64,000 bases of DNA from Leptospiraceae bacterium (GTDB lineage Bacteria; Spirochaetota; Leptospiria; Leptospirales; Leptonemataceae), in the NCBI GenBank assembly GCA_026005135.1, contig BPKM01000003.1, forward strand, positions 434,001-498,000, given 5' to 3'. The notes under the pieces are model-generated. The model saw nothing but the letters and a program-made list of their open reading frames with translations. It made no database searches and was not told the origin of the DNA. A program made the position numbers and the translations under genes. This document shows, one piece after another, positions 26,686-34,625 of this stretch (position 1 is the first letter of the stretch; every line of letters begins with the position of its first letter).

Positions 26686-27732
26686 TTATTTTAATTGTTT
26701 AATTTTTTGTATTAAATTATTATAGTTTAAATTTGATTTTAATTCATTATGATTTAAAGTAAATAATTGAATTTCTACTTGATTTTTTGTTACGTACTTT
26801 CCAATTTTTTTAAATTCATAAAATATTTTTTGATCTAATAAGGATTCATCAAAAATTAAGAAATAATTTGTTTTTCTCGTAATTGCTTGAATTTTTGCAG
26901 CAAGATTTACTGGATGTCCAATATAGGTATAATCTTTTTTATTTTTAGAACCAATATTTCCTTCTAATATTTTTCCTTTACTCATACCGAAACCAGCATA
27001 TAAATAATGGTATGGATGATTTTCTGGATAACTATTTCTCAATGTTTTTAATTGTTTCGATATTTCTATGACTGCATTTAGTGCATTATTTAAATAGTCT
27101 TGAGAGAAACTTCCTAAGAAACCATCACCTAACAGTTTTGAAACATTTCCACCATATTTATTAATAGTATCAATAGTAATTTCAAAAAATATTTCAAATA
27201 GATCATAAACTTGATTAGTATTGAGAATTTCTGTAAACGTTGTCGAAGCAAATATATCACCAAATAGAATTATTTTATCTTTAAATTGTGGTTTGTAATC
27301 TAAGGGATTTTCTCCTTTTTGAATCGTTTTTAATATAACATCTGAAACATATTTTTCCAGTAAAATCCAGCTATCTGTAATAGTATTTAACATATCAGTT
27401 AAAGGCTGGATCAGATAATCTTGTGATTCATCTAATATGACTGTTTTCATAGACCATTCCGAAAATTTTCTTTTTTCTATATTTTTTTCTACTTTTAAAA
27501 CAAATATATCTTTGTGTCTATTATCATTAAAAATAATATTTAATCGTTTATCTAAATTTCTCTCTGGACCTTCTATAATTTGATAGAATATATTTTTATA
27601 AGTAAATAATACACCAGTTAATTTATCTCTGGAATTATTTTTCTGCGAAATTTCTGCAATTTTTTCTATATCTTCTTTGGAAAGTGGTTTAGCAAATTTA
27701 CTAATATAGCTAACTCGTTTTAATGTATCCAT
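26686..27732 (-). CDS. BLUF-domain photoactivated adenylate cyclase (bPAC-like)
   Basis: The 348-residue protein matches the photoactivated cyclase bPAC of Beggiatoa in length and layout. The BLUF flavin domain (residues 1-100) keeps Tyr9 (VSYISKF), Asn32/33 (KNNSRDKLTG), Gln51 (FYQIIEGP) and Trp93-Met95 (FSEWSMK), the residues of the blue-light photocycle. A linker follows, then the class III cyclase domain with Asp159 (LFGDIFAST), Lys199 and Asp203 (SKLLGDG), Thr269 (KDYTYIG) and Asn276. The transition-state Arg expected after VNLAA is Lys280. So blue light would control cAMP production, with the Lys as the main doubt. It lies last in the carH strand cluster, after its own operator copy. 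Confidence 0.93.
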   Translation of the reverse strand: MDTLKRVSYISKFAKPLSKEDIEKIAEISQKNNSRDKLTGVLFTYKNIFYQIIEGPERNLDKRLNIIFNDNRHKDIFVLKVEKNIEKRKFSEWSMKTVILDESQDYLIQPLTDMLNTITDSWILLEKYVSDVILKTIQKGENPLDYKPQFKDKIILFGDIFASTTFTEILNTNQVYDLFEIFFEITIDTINKYGGNVSKLLGDGFLGSFSQDYLNNALNAVIEISKQLKTLRNSYPENHPYHYLYAGFGMSKGKILEGNIGSKNKKDYTYIGHPVNLAAKIQAITRKTNYFLIFDESLLDQKIFYEFKKIGKYVTKNQVEIQLFTLNHNELKSNLNYNNLIQKIKQLK

Positions 27733-27759
27733 AAATTAAAAAAAATATATAATTATTTT

Positions 27760-27789
27760 ATGTCGATACTTTTTTGTATAGTTTTGACA
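27760..27789 (-). promoter_or_regulatory. Candidate operator, copy 2, before the BLUF cyclase
   Basis: Plus strand reads ATGTC-N20-TGACA; the minus strand begins TGTCAAAACTATA, nearly the same as copy 4 (TGTCATAACTATA). It fills most of the 57-base gap between the SRPBCC stop and the BLUF cyclase start, so the cyclase can probably be transcribed separately from the rest of the operon. Confidence 0.6.
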
Positions 27790-28236
27790 CTATTGATTAA
27801 AAATTTCTTCAATTCTGGTAAAACGATAATCAAAAATATCTTTTAATTTTTCTTTTACTAGAAATAAAAAGAAATCCGAAAAAGGAGAAAAAGGAAGTTC
27901 ATAATATACAATATCTTTCATTAAAACTCCATTATTATTAGGTAAAAACAAATGAGTATGGTGCCATAATTTATAAGGACCGATTTTTTGTTCATCAATA
28001 AAATATTCGAATTTTTTTATATGTGTAATTTCTGAAATCCATTTTAAAGGTATTCCCAAAAAAGGTTTAACACGATATTCAATTATAAGTCCTTCGTACA
28101 TTTTTTCTGGTAAATTGCTTATAATATCAAATCCTAAATAAGGAGGAGTTATAATTTTTAAATTCTTAGGGTTACTAAAAAAATCCCATACTTCTTCTAT
28201 AGAAGCTTTTATAAATTGTTCTTTTGCTAATATCAT
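27790..28236 (-). CDS. SRPBCC-family ligand-binding protein
   Basis: The 148-residue protein is a single SRPBCC/polyketide cyclase-like fold: it starts MILAKEQFIKASIEEVWDFF, then NPKNLKIITPPYLGF, and ends with IFDYRFTRIEEIF. Such proteins bind hydrophobic ligands and are regular members of photolyase/cfa clusters. The track start at 28350 overlaps the previous gene; the internal ATG at 28236 has AAGGA at a good distance and gives the family N-terminus, so I use it. The ligand is unknown; a lipid is an attractive guess given its neighbours. Confidence 0.85.
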   Translation of the reverse strand: MILAKEQFIKASIEEVWDFFSNPKNLKIITPPYLGFDIISNLPEKMYEGLIIEYRVKPFLGIPLKWISEITHIKKFEYFIDEQKIGPYKLWHHTHLFLPNNNGVLMKDIVYYELPFSPFSDFFLFLVKEKLKDIFDYRFTRIEEIFNQ

Positions 28237-28246
28237 ATATTTATCC

Positions 28247-28969
28247 TTATTTATATTTAAATATAATTTTAACATTATAGGCTTTATTATTTTCATCATA
28301 GAGATTGGAAATACCTGTATATTGTAATAGATCCTTTGATTCTTTATCATAATCTATATAAATTGGTTTAACGAGTAAGCGAAATACAAAATTATCTACT
28401 TCGAATATAAATCGTACAATTTTTTTATTATCTTTCTGATATTCTTTTATTTTATAAACTTTAAAAGAAATCAGAGTTAAACGACTTGGTACAGCAAATT
28501 CTATTTTTAATGTTTTGTTATTAAGCAATTCATCAAAATGATTTTGTATAAATTTATGGAATCCAGAATCCAATACAATGTTTTCTTTAAAAGGAAATAA
28601 TTTAGAAATATTTTTTTTATTATTTTCTATAAAATAAATTTTAAATTGATTTTTTTCGTACAAACTTCCTTCTTCATATCCATTTCGGAAATCTTTAAAA
28701 TGAAATAATGGTATCTGGCTATTTTTTGTATAATCCGAAATTTTTTCTGCAATTTTTTTATTTTCTTTATCTCTATATATGAGAATAGTTTTAATATGTT
28801 TATTATTGGAATAAAATTCTGTATGATTTTCTGTATAAAGAAGTTTATTAGTACTTATATCATAAGCATAACCAATAAATGTTCTTTGATGAGAAAAAAT
28901 TTGATTTCCCATAATAAATATTGCCGATATTAAAAAAATTTTAAAATATATTTTAATAGTTTTTTTCAT
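28247..28969 (-). CDS. Exported protein of unknown function in the cfa cluster
   Basis: The 240-residue product begins with a clear signal peptide (KIFLISAIFIMGNQIFSHQ) and continues as a mostly beta-type polar protein (RTFIGYAYDISTNKLLYTENH...) without membrane spans. I do not recognise a named family. It overlaps cfa by 17 bases and is followed by the SRPBCC gene after 10 bases, so it belongs to the carH operon and probably acts in the periplasm on the same membrane-lipid task. Confidence 0.75.
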   Translation of the reverse strand: MKKTIKIYFKIFLISAIFIMGNQIFSHQRTFIGYAYDISTNKLLYTENHTEFYSNNKHIKTILIYRDKENKKIAEKISDYTKNSQIPLFHFKDFRNGYEEGSLYEKNQFKIYFIENNKKNISKLFPFKENIVLDSGFHKFIQNHFDELLNNKTLKIEFAVPSRLTLISFKVYKIKEYQKDNKKIVRFIFEVDNFVFRLLVKPIYIDYDKESKDLLQYTGISNLYDENNKAYNVKIIFKYK

Positions 28970-30269
28970 AATTTTTATTTATTTTAAATTCTGTAGAATC
29001 AATAATATTAATATTTCTTGCTTTAGATAATACAACCTGTGATACATTTATATAACGGGAACGGAATCCTACTTCACAATAGGTAAGGTAATAAATCCAT
29101 TTTCTTATAAAATAATCATCAAAATTGAGTTGTTTTATTTTATCAATATTGTTTATAAAATTATCCTTCCATTGTTTTAAAGTTTTTGCATAACTAATAC
29201 CAAAACTTTCTAAATCATAAATACAAAGTTCAGAAACTTTATGTAATGATTTTAATACTTCTAAATGAGATAAAAGTTCTCCACCAGGGAAGATATGTTT
29301 TTTTATAAAATCAACAGATTTTAGATAATTTTTGTAATGAGATTCTGGAAAATTAATGTATTGTAAAACGACAATTCCATCATCTTTTAGCATTTCTGCA
29401 ATTTTTTTAAAATAAACATCTAAATATTTGTGTCCTAATGCTTCTGCCATTTCTATGGATACAATTCTATCATATTTACCAAAAACACTTGTGCTGAGTT
29501 GTCGGTAATCTAAGAAATGTACATTAATTTTATTATTTAATTGATATTGGTTGATAAGATTTTTTGTATATTCATATTGTTCTTTTGATATTGTAATTGT
29601 ATCAACTTTACAGTCATAATTTTCTGCGATATATTTAGCAAATCCACCCCATCCAGAACCAATTTCAAGAACTCTTAATCCGGGTTTTAAATTTAATTTA
29701 ATACAAATTCTTTCATATTTTTCTATTTGGGCATCTGTTAAATTATTAATATTAGGAGAAAAGACAGCTGAAGAATAAGTCATAGTAGAATCTAACATTA
29801 GTTTATATAGTTCATTGGATAAATCGTAATGTTTGGAAATATTTTCCTTAGCAATTTTTATAGTATTAGGTCTAAATAAATGTATGATTTTATTGTAAAA
29901 TCCTAAAATATTAATAAAAAATTGTTTTGTTCTGGAATAGCTGGAACCTGGATTATTTTCTGAATTATCTACAAACCATTCTAATAATCTGTATAAATCT
30001 GGCGTTTCGAAATAACCAAGAATAAAAGCTTCTGCAAAACCAATTCCACCAAATAATATACAATGTTTAAAAAAATATTCGTTTTTTACATAAATATAAG
30101 CAGGTATTTTATAATTTTCTTTGCCAATTTTAATATATTCCTGCTCATTTAAGAAAATATATAGAATTCCATTAGTCATATTTTTTAATGCTTTAATGAA
30201 TAAATATTGATATAAATTCTTTGGCTTTATATTTTGAATTTCTTTTTTCTTTTGTAATTGTAGTTCCAT
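28953..30269 (-). CDS. Cfa-like S-adenosylmethionine lipid methyltransferase (variant active site)
   Basis: The protein of 438 residues has the N-terminal lipid-binding region and SAM-binding domain (VLEIGSGWGGFAKYI) of cyclopropane fatty acid synthases. The catalytic surroundings differ from E. coli Cfa: TYSSAVF replaces the YSCGY cysteine region, MAEALG keeps the Glu of MFEHVG but not the His, and VLQYIN has Gln where LHTIG has His. This suggests a related but different methylation, as in the branched or furan fatty acid pathways that use Cfa relatives, rather than simple cyclopropanation. ATG 30269 has AGGAGG upstream and overlaps the DUF1365 stop (TGATG); the track's TTG at 30272 is too close to that site. 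Confidence 0.85.
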   Translation of the reverse strand: MELQLQKKKEIQNIKPKNLYQYLFIKALKNMTNGILYIFLNEQEYIKIGKENYKIPAYIYVKNEYFFKHCILFGGIGFAEAFILGYFETPDLYRLLEWFVDNSENNPGSSYSRTKQFFINILGFYNKIIHLFRPNTIKIAKENISKHYDLSNELYKLMLDSTMTYSSAVFSPNINNLTDAQIEKYERICIKLNLKPGLRVLEIGSGWGGFAKYIAENYDCKVDTITISKEQYEYTKNLINQYQLNNKINVHFLDYRQLSTSVFGKYDRIVSIEMAEALGHKYLDVYFKKIAEMLKDDGIVVLQYINFPESHYKNYLKSVDFIKKHIFPGGELLSHLEVLKSLHKVSELCIYDLESFGISYAKTLKQWKDNFINNIDKIKQLNFDDYFIRKWIYYLTYCEVGFRSRYINVSQVVLSKARNINIIDSTEFKINKNYEKNY

Positions 30270-31057
30270 CAATTCCTCCTTTTAAAATTTTGATTTTTTA
30301 ATATGTTATCGACTTCATTTTTTTTAAAATAGGGTATTTTTTTTATCCATAGTAATAGTGCATGCCAATGTATACCAATAATAATTTTTAATGTAACAAA
30401 AGGAAATTTAAATGTTTCAATTAAAATGGTTTTTGTATTTAATGGTTTTTTTATTCCAGACATAGATGCTTTTACATGATATTCTTTTTTTTCATTAAAA
30501 TATCCAGAATCTACCTTCATTAATAATTTATCTTCGGGTATATTAAATCGAAATAGAAGGTCTGTATCGTATTTTACAAAAGGAGAAACATAAAAATCTT
30601 TCTTAGTTTTATAGTAATAAAGATTATTTCTTTTTTGTGTTTCTTTTATGGGAACAAGAATGGGTTTTTGTTCATGAAATGTATTGTTTACTTCAGAGAT
30701 AATATAGATTAATTGTTTATTTTTAAAACAATAATAAAAACTTACTGGATTAAAAACATACCCAAGAAACCTTAAATTGGTTAATAAAAATACTTTATCA
30801 GGAATTTCTAATTGATTTTCTTTAATATAGTGCAATAGATTTTCTTTGATGGAAGAATAATTATCATAAAAATAAAAATGATCTTTATCATAAAGAGAAT
30901 AAAAATTTAATTTATTATAAGATAAAAAAGGAATATTATTTAATAAATCAATTTCATCTAAATCAATATAAAACATAAAAATTTTATATTTTAATAAATG
31001 CTGTTTTAGATATTCTCTTTTATGTATAATGGTTATTTCGTATATTCGGGAGTTCAT
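30269..31057 (-). CDS. DUF1365 family protein
   Basis: The 262-residue protein shows the DUF1365 marks: RFLGYVFNPVSFYYCF, SEVNNTFHEQ, KDFYVSPF, and a C-terminal HWHALLLWIKKIPYFKK. The biochemical role is unsettled, but the family is almost always next to cfa and an FAD-dependent oxidoreductase, as here. The start overlaps the oxidoreductase gene by 38 bases; it is kept because SRIYEITIIHKREYLKQH is the expected N-terminal motif. Confidence 0.93.
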   Translation of the reverse strand: MNSRIYEITIIHKREYLKQHLLKYKIFMFYIDLDEIDLLNNIPFLSYNKLNFYSLYDKDHFYFYDNYSSIKENLLHYIKENQLEIPDKVFLLTNLRFLGYVFNPVSFYYCFKNKQLIYIISEVNNTFHEQKPILVPIKETQKRNNLYYYKTKKDFYVSPFVKYDTDLLFRFNIPEDKLLMKVDSGYFNEKKEYHVKASMSGIKKPLNTKTILIETFKFPFVTLKIIIGIHWHALLLWIKKIPYFKKNEVDNILKNQNFKRRN

Positions 31058-32321
31058 ATTTACTTTTTTCTATGAAAACATTATTTTTAATTTTATTTAC
31101 AACTTCTAAAGAAGATAAAATACCATCTTCATGGAAACCATAACGAAAGTATGCACCACAGAAGTAAACTAAACCATTATCATTTAATTCAGATAACCTA
31201 TACTGATATTTAATAGCTTCTGTATCAAATACTGGATGTTCATATTCAATGATTTGATAAATTTTTTTATCATTGATATTTTCATATTCATTAATGGAAA
31301 CAAATAAATCAAATTCTATCCAGGGTTGTAGTTTTTTCATATAATAGGTAGTAGAAGTTTTAAAATCCTTTCCTATTTTATAATTCCAGGATGACCAGAT
31401 TTTTTTATCATAACACATTACATTACTATCTTCATGTAAAATAGCAATGTTTTTTTGATAATGAAATTTACTTAGAATTTCTTTTTCTTTTTCGCTTGCA
31501 TCTTTTAAAATTTTTAATGCTGTTGGTGTATGTGTTGCTATAATTGCAAAATCAAATTCTTGTTTTCTATTTTTTGTTAAAATTGTAATATTATTTTTCT
31601 CTTTATTTCGTATTACTTCTAATACAGGTTCATTTAAATAGTATTTAAAAGATGATTTTTGTAATACTTTTTTAATATAATTATAAGAGCCATTTTTTAC
31701 AGTATACCACTGATAATGTCCATTCACACTGGCAAGTCCATGATTTTTAAAAAAATGCACTAAGGTTTTTAAGGGAAAATCTAATATTTTTTGTGGATCT
31801 GTTGACCATATAGCAGAACACATAGGGATTAAATAGTTTTCACTAAAAAAAGTGTCAAATTGATATTCTTTTAAGAAGTCATTTATAGATATTGAATAAG
31901 AAATTTCTTTGTTATAGTATATATGAATTAATTTATTAAATCGTAAAATTTCCTTTAATAATTTATAAAATCGAATATTAAAAAAATTTTTTCTTTGTGC
32001 AAAAATGGTATTGATATTAGTTCCCGCATAATATAGATTTTTATTTTGATTCCAGACGGAAAAACTCATATTTGATTCTATAAATTCTATTTCTAATTCA
32101 TTAAAAAAATTTAATAGATTAGGATACGTATGTAAATTGAATACAATAAATCCAGTATCTACTGGTATAATTTTATTATCTCGTAAAATTTCTATAGTAT
32201 TTGTATGACCACCTAAATAATTTTCTTTTTCGAATAGGGTAATATCAAACTCTTTACTTAAATAATAAGCACATGCAATACCTGATATTCCACTACCAAT
32301 TATAGCTATTTTGGGTTTCAT
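31020..32321 (-). CDS. FAD/NAD-binding oxidoreductase, amine-oxidase superfamily (COG2907 type)
   Basis: The 433-residue flavoprotein starts with the Rossmann motif IAIIGSGISGIACAYYLS, followed by FEKENYLGGHTNT and DTGFIVFN, and ends with a conserved C-terminus around VYFCGAYFRYGFHEDGI. This is the oxidoreductase that accompanies DUF1365 and cfa in light- or singlet-oxygen-induced clusters. A substrate role in fatty acid or lipid oxidation is inferred from context. Its ATG overlaps the carH stop by 4 bases (ATGA). Confidence 0.93.
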   Translation of the reverse strand: MKPKIAIIGSGISGIACAYYLSKEFDITLFEKENYLGGHTNTIEILRDNKIIPVDTGFIVFNLHTYPNLLNFFNELEIEFIESNMSFSVWNQNKNLYYAGTNINTIFAQRKNFFNIRFYKLLKEILRFNKLIHIYYNKEISYSISINDFLKEYQFDTFFSENYLIPMCSAIWSTDPQKILDFPLKTLVHFFKNHGLASVNGHYQWYTVKNGSYNYIKKVLQKSSFKYYLNEPVLEVIRNKEKNNITILTKNRKQEFDFAIIATHTPTALKILKDASEKEKEILSKFHYQKNIAILHEDSNVMCYDKKIWSSWNYKIGKDFKTSTTYYMKKLQPWIEFDLFVSINEYENINDKKIYQIIEYEHPVFDTEAIKYQYRLSELNDNGLVYFCGAYFRYGFHEDGILSSLEVVNKIKNNVFIEKSKYELPNIRNNHYT

Positions 32322-33133
32322 TTCTTTTCCTTGTATTTTTTATTTTGTTGTAGCATTAGTCTATATCCATATCCACCAAAAAGAATATCTGTATTAGAAA
32401 TTTTTTGAATTTTTTTCTTTAATTTTTCCAATGCTTCTTTTTTCTGAGGTAATACAATACTAATACTTACTAATTTATAGTTATTTTGTTTTATTTCATT
32501 TAGTAATTCTTTTTCTGGAAGCATTCCTACAAATTTTGCTGGAATTTTATAATAGAGTAATTTTGCAAAATGTAATAATGCTCCTAATTCATGTGGATCT
32601 CCCGGAAATACAGCTACTGACCAGATAGGTTCTTTATAAAGATATAATTTTACAATTTTACTGGAAATATAATTATAGATCCATCGGGAAAATGTATGTT
32701 CTTCAGAAATGGTTATAAAATTTTTTTCCCATGCTTTGCCAGTTAATATAATTAAATTATGAATTTCTTTTAACCATTTTAAATAATGTTTTGTTTTATA
32801 AATTCTATCTAAATAATTTTTTATTTCTTTAAAATTATATTCAGAGATAGATTGAATAAATTGCATTTCTTTTGAATTAAATTCATTGAAGTAGATTTCT
32901 TTGGATAATATAACTTTTCGGGGAATCTTTAAAATTTCTTTTGGTGATTTTCCTTTTTTTATTTCATTTTTAAAAAATAATAATATTTTTAAATCTTCAT
33001 TATCATAATAATAATAACCATTTTTTCCTTTTTTAGGATTTAATATATGATAACGTTCCTGCCATTTTCTAATTCTTGCTGGACTTAATCCTGTAATATT
33101 AGATAAATCTTTAATTAAATATTTCATTTTCAT
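32318..33133 (-). CDS. carH: CarH/LitR-type B12-dependent MerR photoreceptor regulator
   Basis: The 271-residue protein has an N-terminal MerR helix-turn-helix (YLIKDLSNITGLSPARIRKW), a helical domain with the W-x9-EH motif that caps adenosylcobalamin (Trp135, Glu145, His146), and a C-terminal cobalamin domain with the DxHxxG motif (Asp179, His181, Gly184) and a GG near 253. All residues known to be needed for light sensing in CarH are present. The family represses in the dark as an AdoB12 tetramer and releases DNA in light. It heads the operon with the oxidoreductase, DUF1365 and cfa, and is divergent from phr with a candidate operator between them. Confidence 0.92.
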   Translation of the reverse strand: MKMKYLIKDLSNITGLSPARIRKWQERYHILNPKKGKNGYYYYDNEDLKILLFFKNEIKKGKSPKEILKIPRKVILSKEIYFNEFNSKEMQFIQSISEYNFKEIKNYLDRIYKTKHYLKWLKEIHNLIILTGKAWEKNFITISEEHTFSRWIYNYISSKIVKLYLYKEPIWSVAVFPGDPHELGALLHFAKLLYYKIPAKFVGMLPEKELLNEIKQNNYKLVSISIVLPQKKEALEKLKKKIQKISNTDILFGGYGYRLMLQQNKKYKEKK

Positions 33134-33160
33134 TATACAAAATAATCAAAGTGAAAAATA

Positions 33161-33190
33161 TGTCAAAACTTTTTTATTAACTATAGACAT
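33161..33190. promoter_or_regulatory. Candidate operator, copy 3, between carH and phr
   Basis: Plus strand TGTCA-N20-GACAT, which reads ATGTC-N20-TGACA on the minus strand; the AACTATA block of copies 2 and 4 recurs next to the GACAT arm. It lies 28 bases upstream of the carH start and 4 bases upstream of the phr -35 box, and the TTTTGACA end can act as the carH -35. A TTTGACA at 33193-33199 forms a second inverted pair with TGTCAAA at 33161. Confidence 0.65.
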
Positions 33191-33193
33191 TAT

Positions 33194-33221
33194 TTGACAA
33201 AAAAAAACAATAAATTATTAT
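33194..33221 (+). promoter_or_regulatory. Promoter of phr
   Basis: TTGACA (33194-33199), 16 bases, TATTAT (33216-33221). The start codon is only 6 bases after the -10 box, so the transcript would begin at or next to the ATG, that is, be leaderless. No ribosome binding site is visible, which agrees. Confidence 0.5.
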
Positions 33222-33227
33222 GTAATA

Positions 33228-34625
33228 ATGTTTCAGATATTCTGGTTCAGAAGAGATTTACGTTTAGATGATAATCACGGACTTTATCAAGCTTTAAAGC
33301 AAAATCAAACTACAATTCCTATTTTTATTTTTGATGAATATATTTTAAAAAATTTACCAGAAGAAGATAGACGAGTTTCTTTTTTATTTGATAGAATTAT
33401 TTCTCTAAAAAAAGAAATTGAAAATTGTAATTCTTCTTTATTGGTTTTATATGGTAAACCAGAAGAAATTTTTTTATTATTGTTGGAAAACTTTCCAATT
33501 TCTTCTGTTTATCTTAATCATGATTATGAACCTTATGCAATAGAAAGAGATAATAAAATTCAAATTCTTTGTAGAAAGAAAAATATAGGTTTTTATTCAT
33601 TTAAAGATCAGGTTATTTTCGAAAAAGATGAATTATTAAATCAAAAGGAAGAACCTTATAAAGTATATTCTCAATATAAAAAAGCTTGGTTTAAAAAGTT
33701 TGATTTACATCAATTAGAAGAATATCCTTCTAAAAAATATATCAAAAATTTTATTTCTTTAGAAATGATTTCAAAATATAAAAATGAATTTATAAAATTA
33801 TTATCTAAAGTAAAAAATATTTATGAAAGTTTAGATTACTTTGTTAATAAATTTCCTGAACCAGTTTTGAATAAAATGAATTTTAAAAAAACTTATTATA
33901 TCATGCCAGAAATTCATTTAGATCAAATTTTTTTAAAAGATTATAAAAATACACGAGATTTTCCTTATTTAAAAAGAGGAACATCTCATTTAAGTGTTTA
34001 TTTAAGATTTGGTTTAGTTAGTATTCGCGATATAATAAATAAATCTTATTTTGAATCAAAAACATTTATAGAAGAACTTATATGGAGAGAATTTTATATG
34101 TATATTTTATATCATTATCCTTATAGCGAAAATTTAGAATGGAATTTAAAATATCAGCATTTAAGAAAATACTGGAGAAATCCAGATCAGGACATAAATG
34201 CTAAAAAAGATTTTGAATTATGGTGTAAAGGTTTAACAGGTTATCCTCTTGTAGATGCAGGTATGAGAGAATTAAATCAAACTGGATATATGCATAATCG
34301 TGTTCGAATGATTTGTGCCAATTTTCTTGTAAAGGATTTACATATTGATTGGAAATATGGAGAACGATATTTCGCTTTAAAATTAATGGATTTTGAATTA
34401 GCTTCTAACGTAGGTAACTGGCAATGGTGTAGCGGGACAGGTGTAGATGCTGCCCCATATTTTCGCATTTTTAATCCTGTTTTACAACAAAAGAAATTTG
34501 ATCCAGAATTAAAATACTGTAAAAAATGGATTCCAGAATTAGGAACAAAAAAATATCCTAAACCTATGGTTGATCATAAGAAACAAAAGGAAGAATTTAT
34601 AAAACTTTTTACGATTTTTTCTTAA
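33228..34625 (+). CDS. phr: Deoxyribodipyrimidine (CPD) photolyase, class I
   Basis: Photolyase splits UV-induced pyrimidine dimers using light energy absorbed by FADH-. The 465-residue protein has the N-terminal antenna domain starting IFWFRRDLRLDDN and a C-terminal FAD domain with LTGYPLVDAGMREL, GYMHNRVRMICANF and ASNVGNWQWCSGTG. These are typical of CPD photolyases rather than cryptochromes. It is divergent from carH and convergent with cfa2, overlapping its 3' end by 17 bases. Regulation by light through the operator upstream is likely. Confidence 0.96.
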   Translation: MFQIFWFRRDLRLDDNHGLYQALKQNQTTIPIFIFDEYILKNLPEEDRRVSFLFDRIISLKKEIENCNSSLLVLYGKPEEIFLLLLENFPISSVYLNHDYEPYAIERDNKIQILCRKKNIGFYSFKDQVIFEKDELLNQKEEPYKVYSQYKKAWFKKFDLHQLEEYPSKKYIKNFISLEMISKYKNEFIKLLSKVKNIYESLDYFVNKFPEPVLNKMNFKKTYYIMPEIHLDQIFLKDYKNTRDFPYLKRGTSHLSVYLRFGLVSIRDIINKSYFESKTFIEELIWREFYMYILYHYPYSENLEWNLKYQHLRKYWRNPDQDINAKKDFELWCKGLTGYPLVDAGMRELNQTGYMHNRVRMICANFLVKDLHIDWKYGERYFALKLMDFELASNVGNWQWCSGTGVDAAPYFRIFNPVLQQKKFDPELKYCKKWIPELGTKKYPKPMVDHKKQKEEFIKLFTIFS

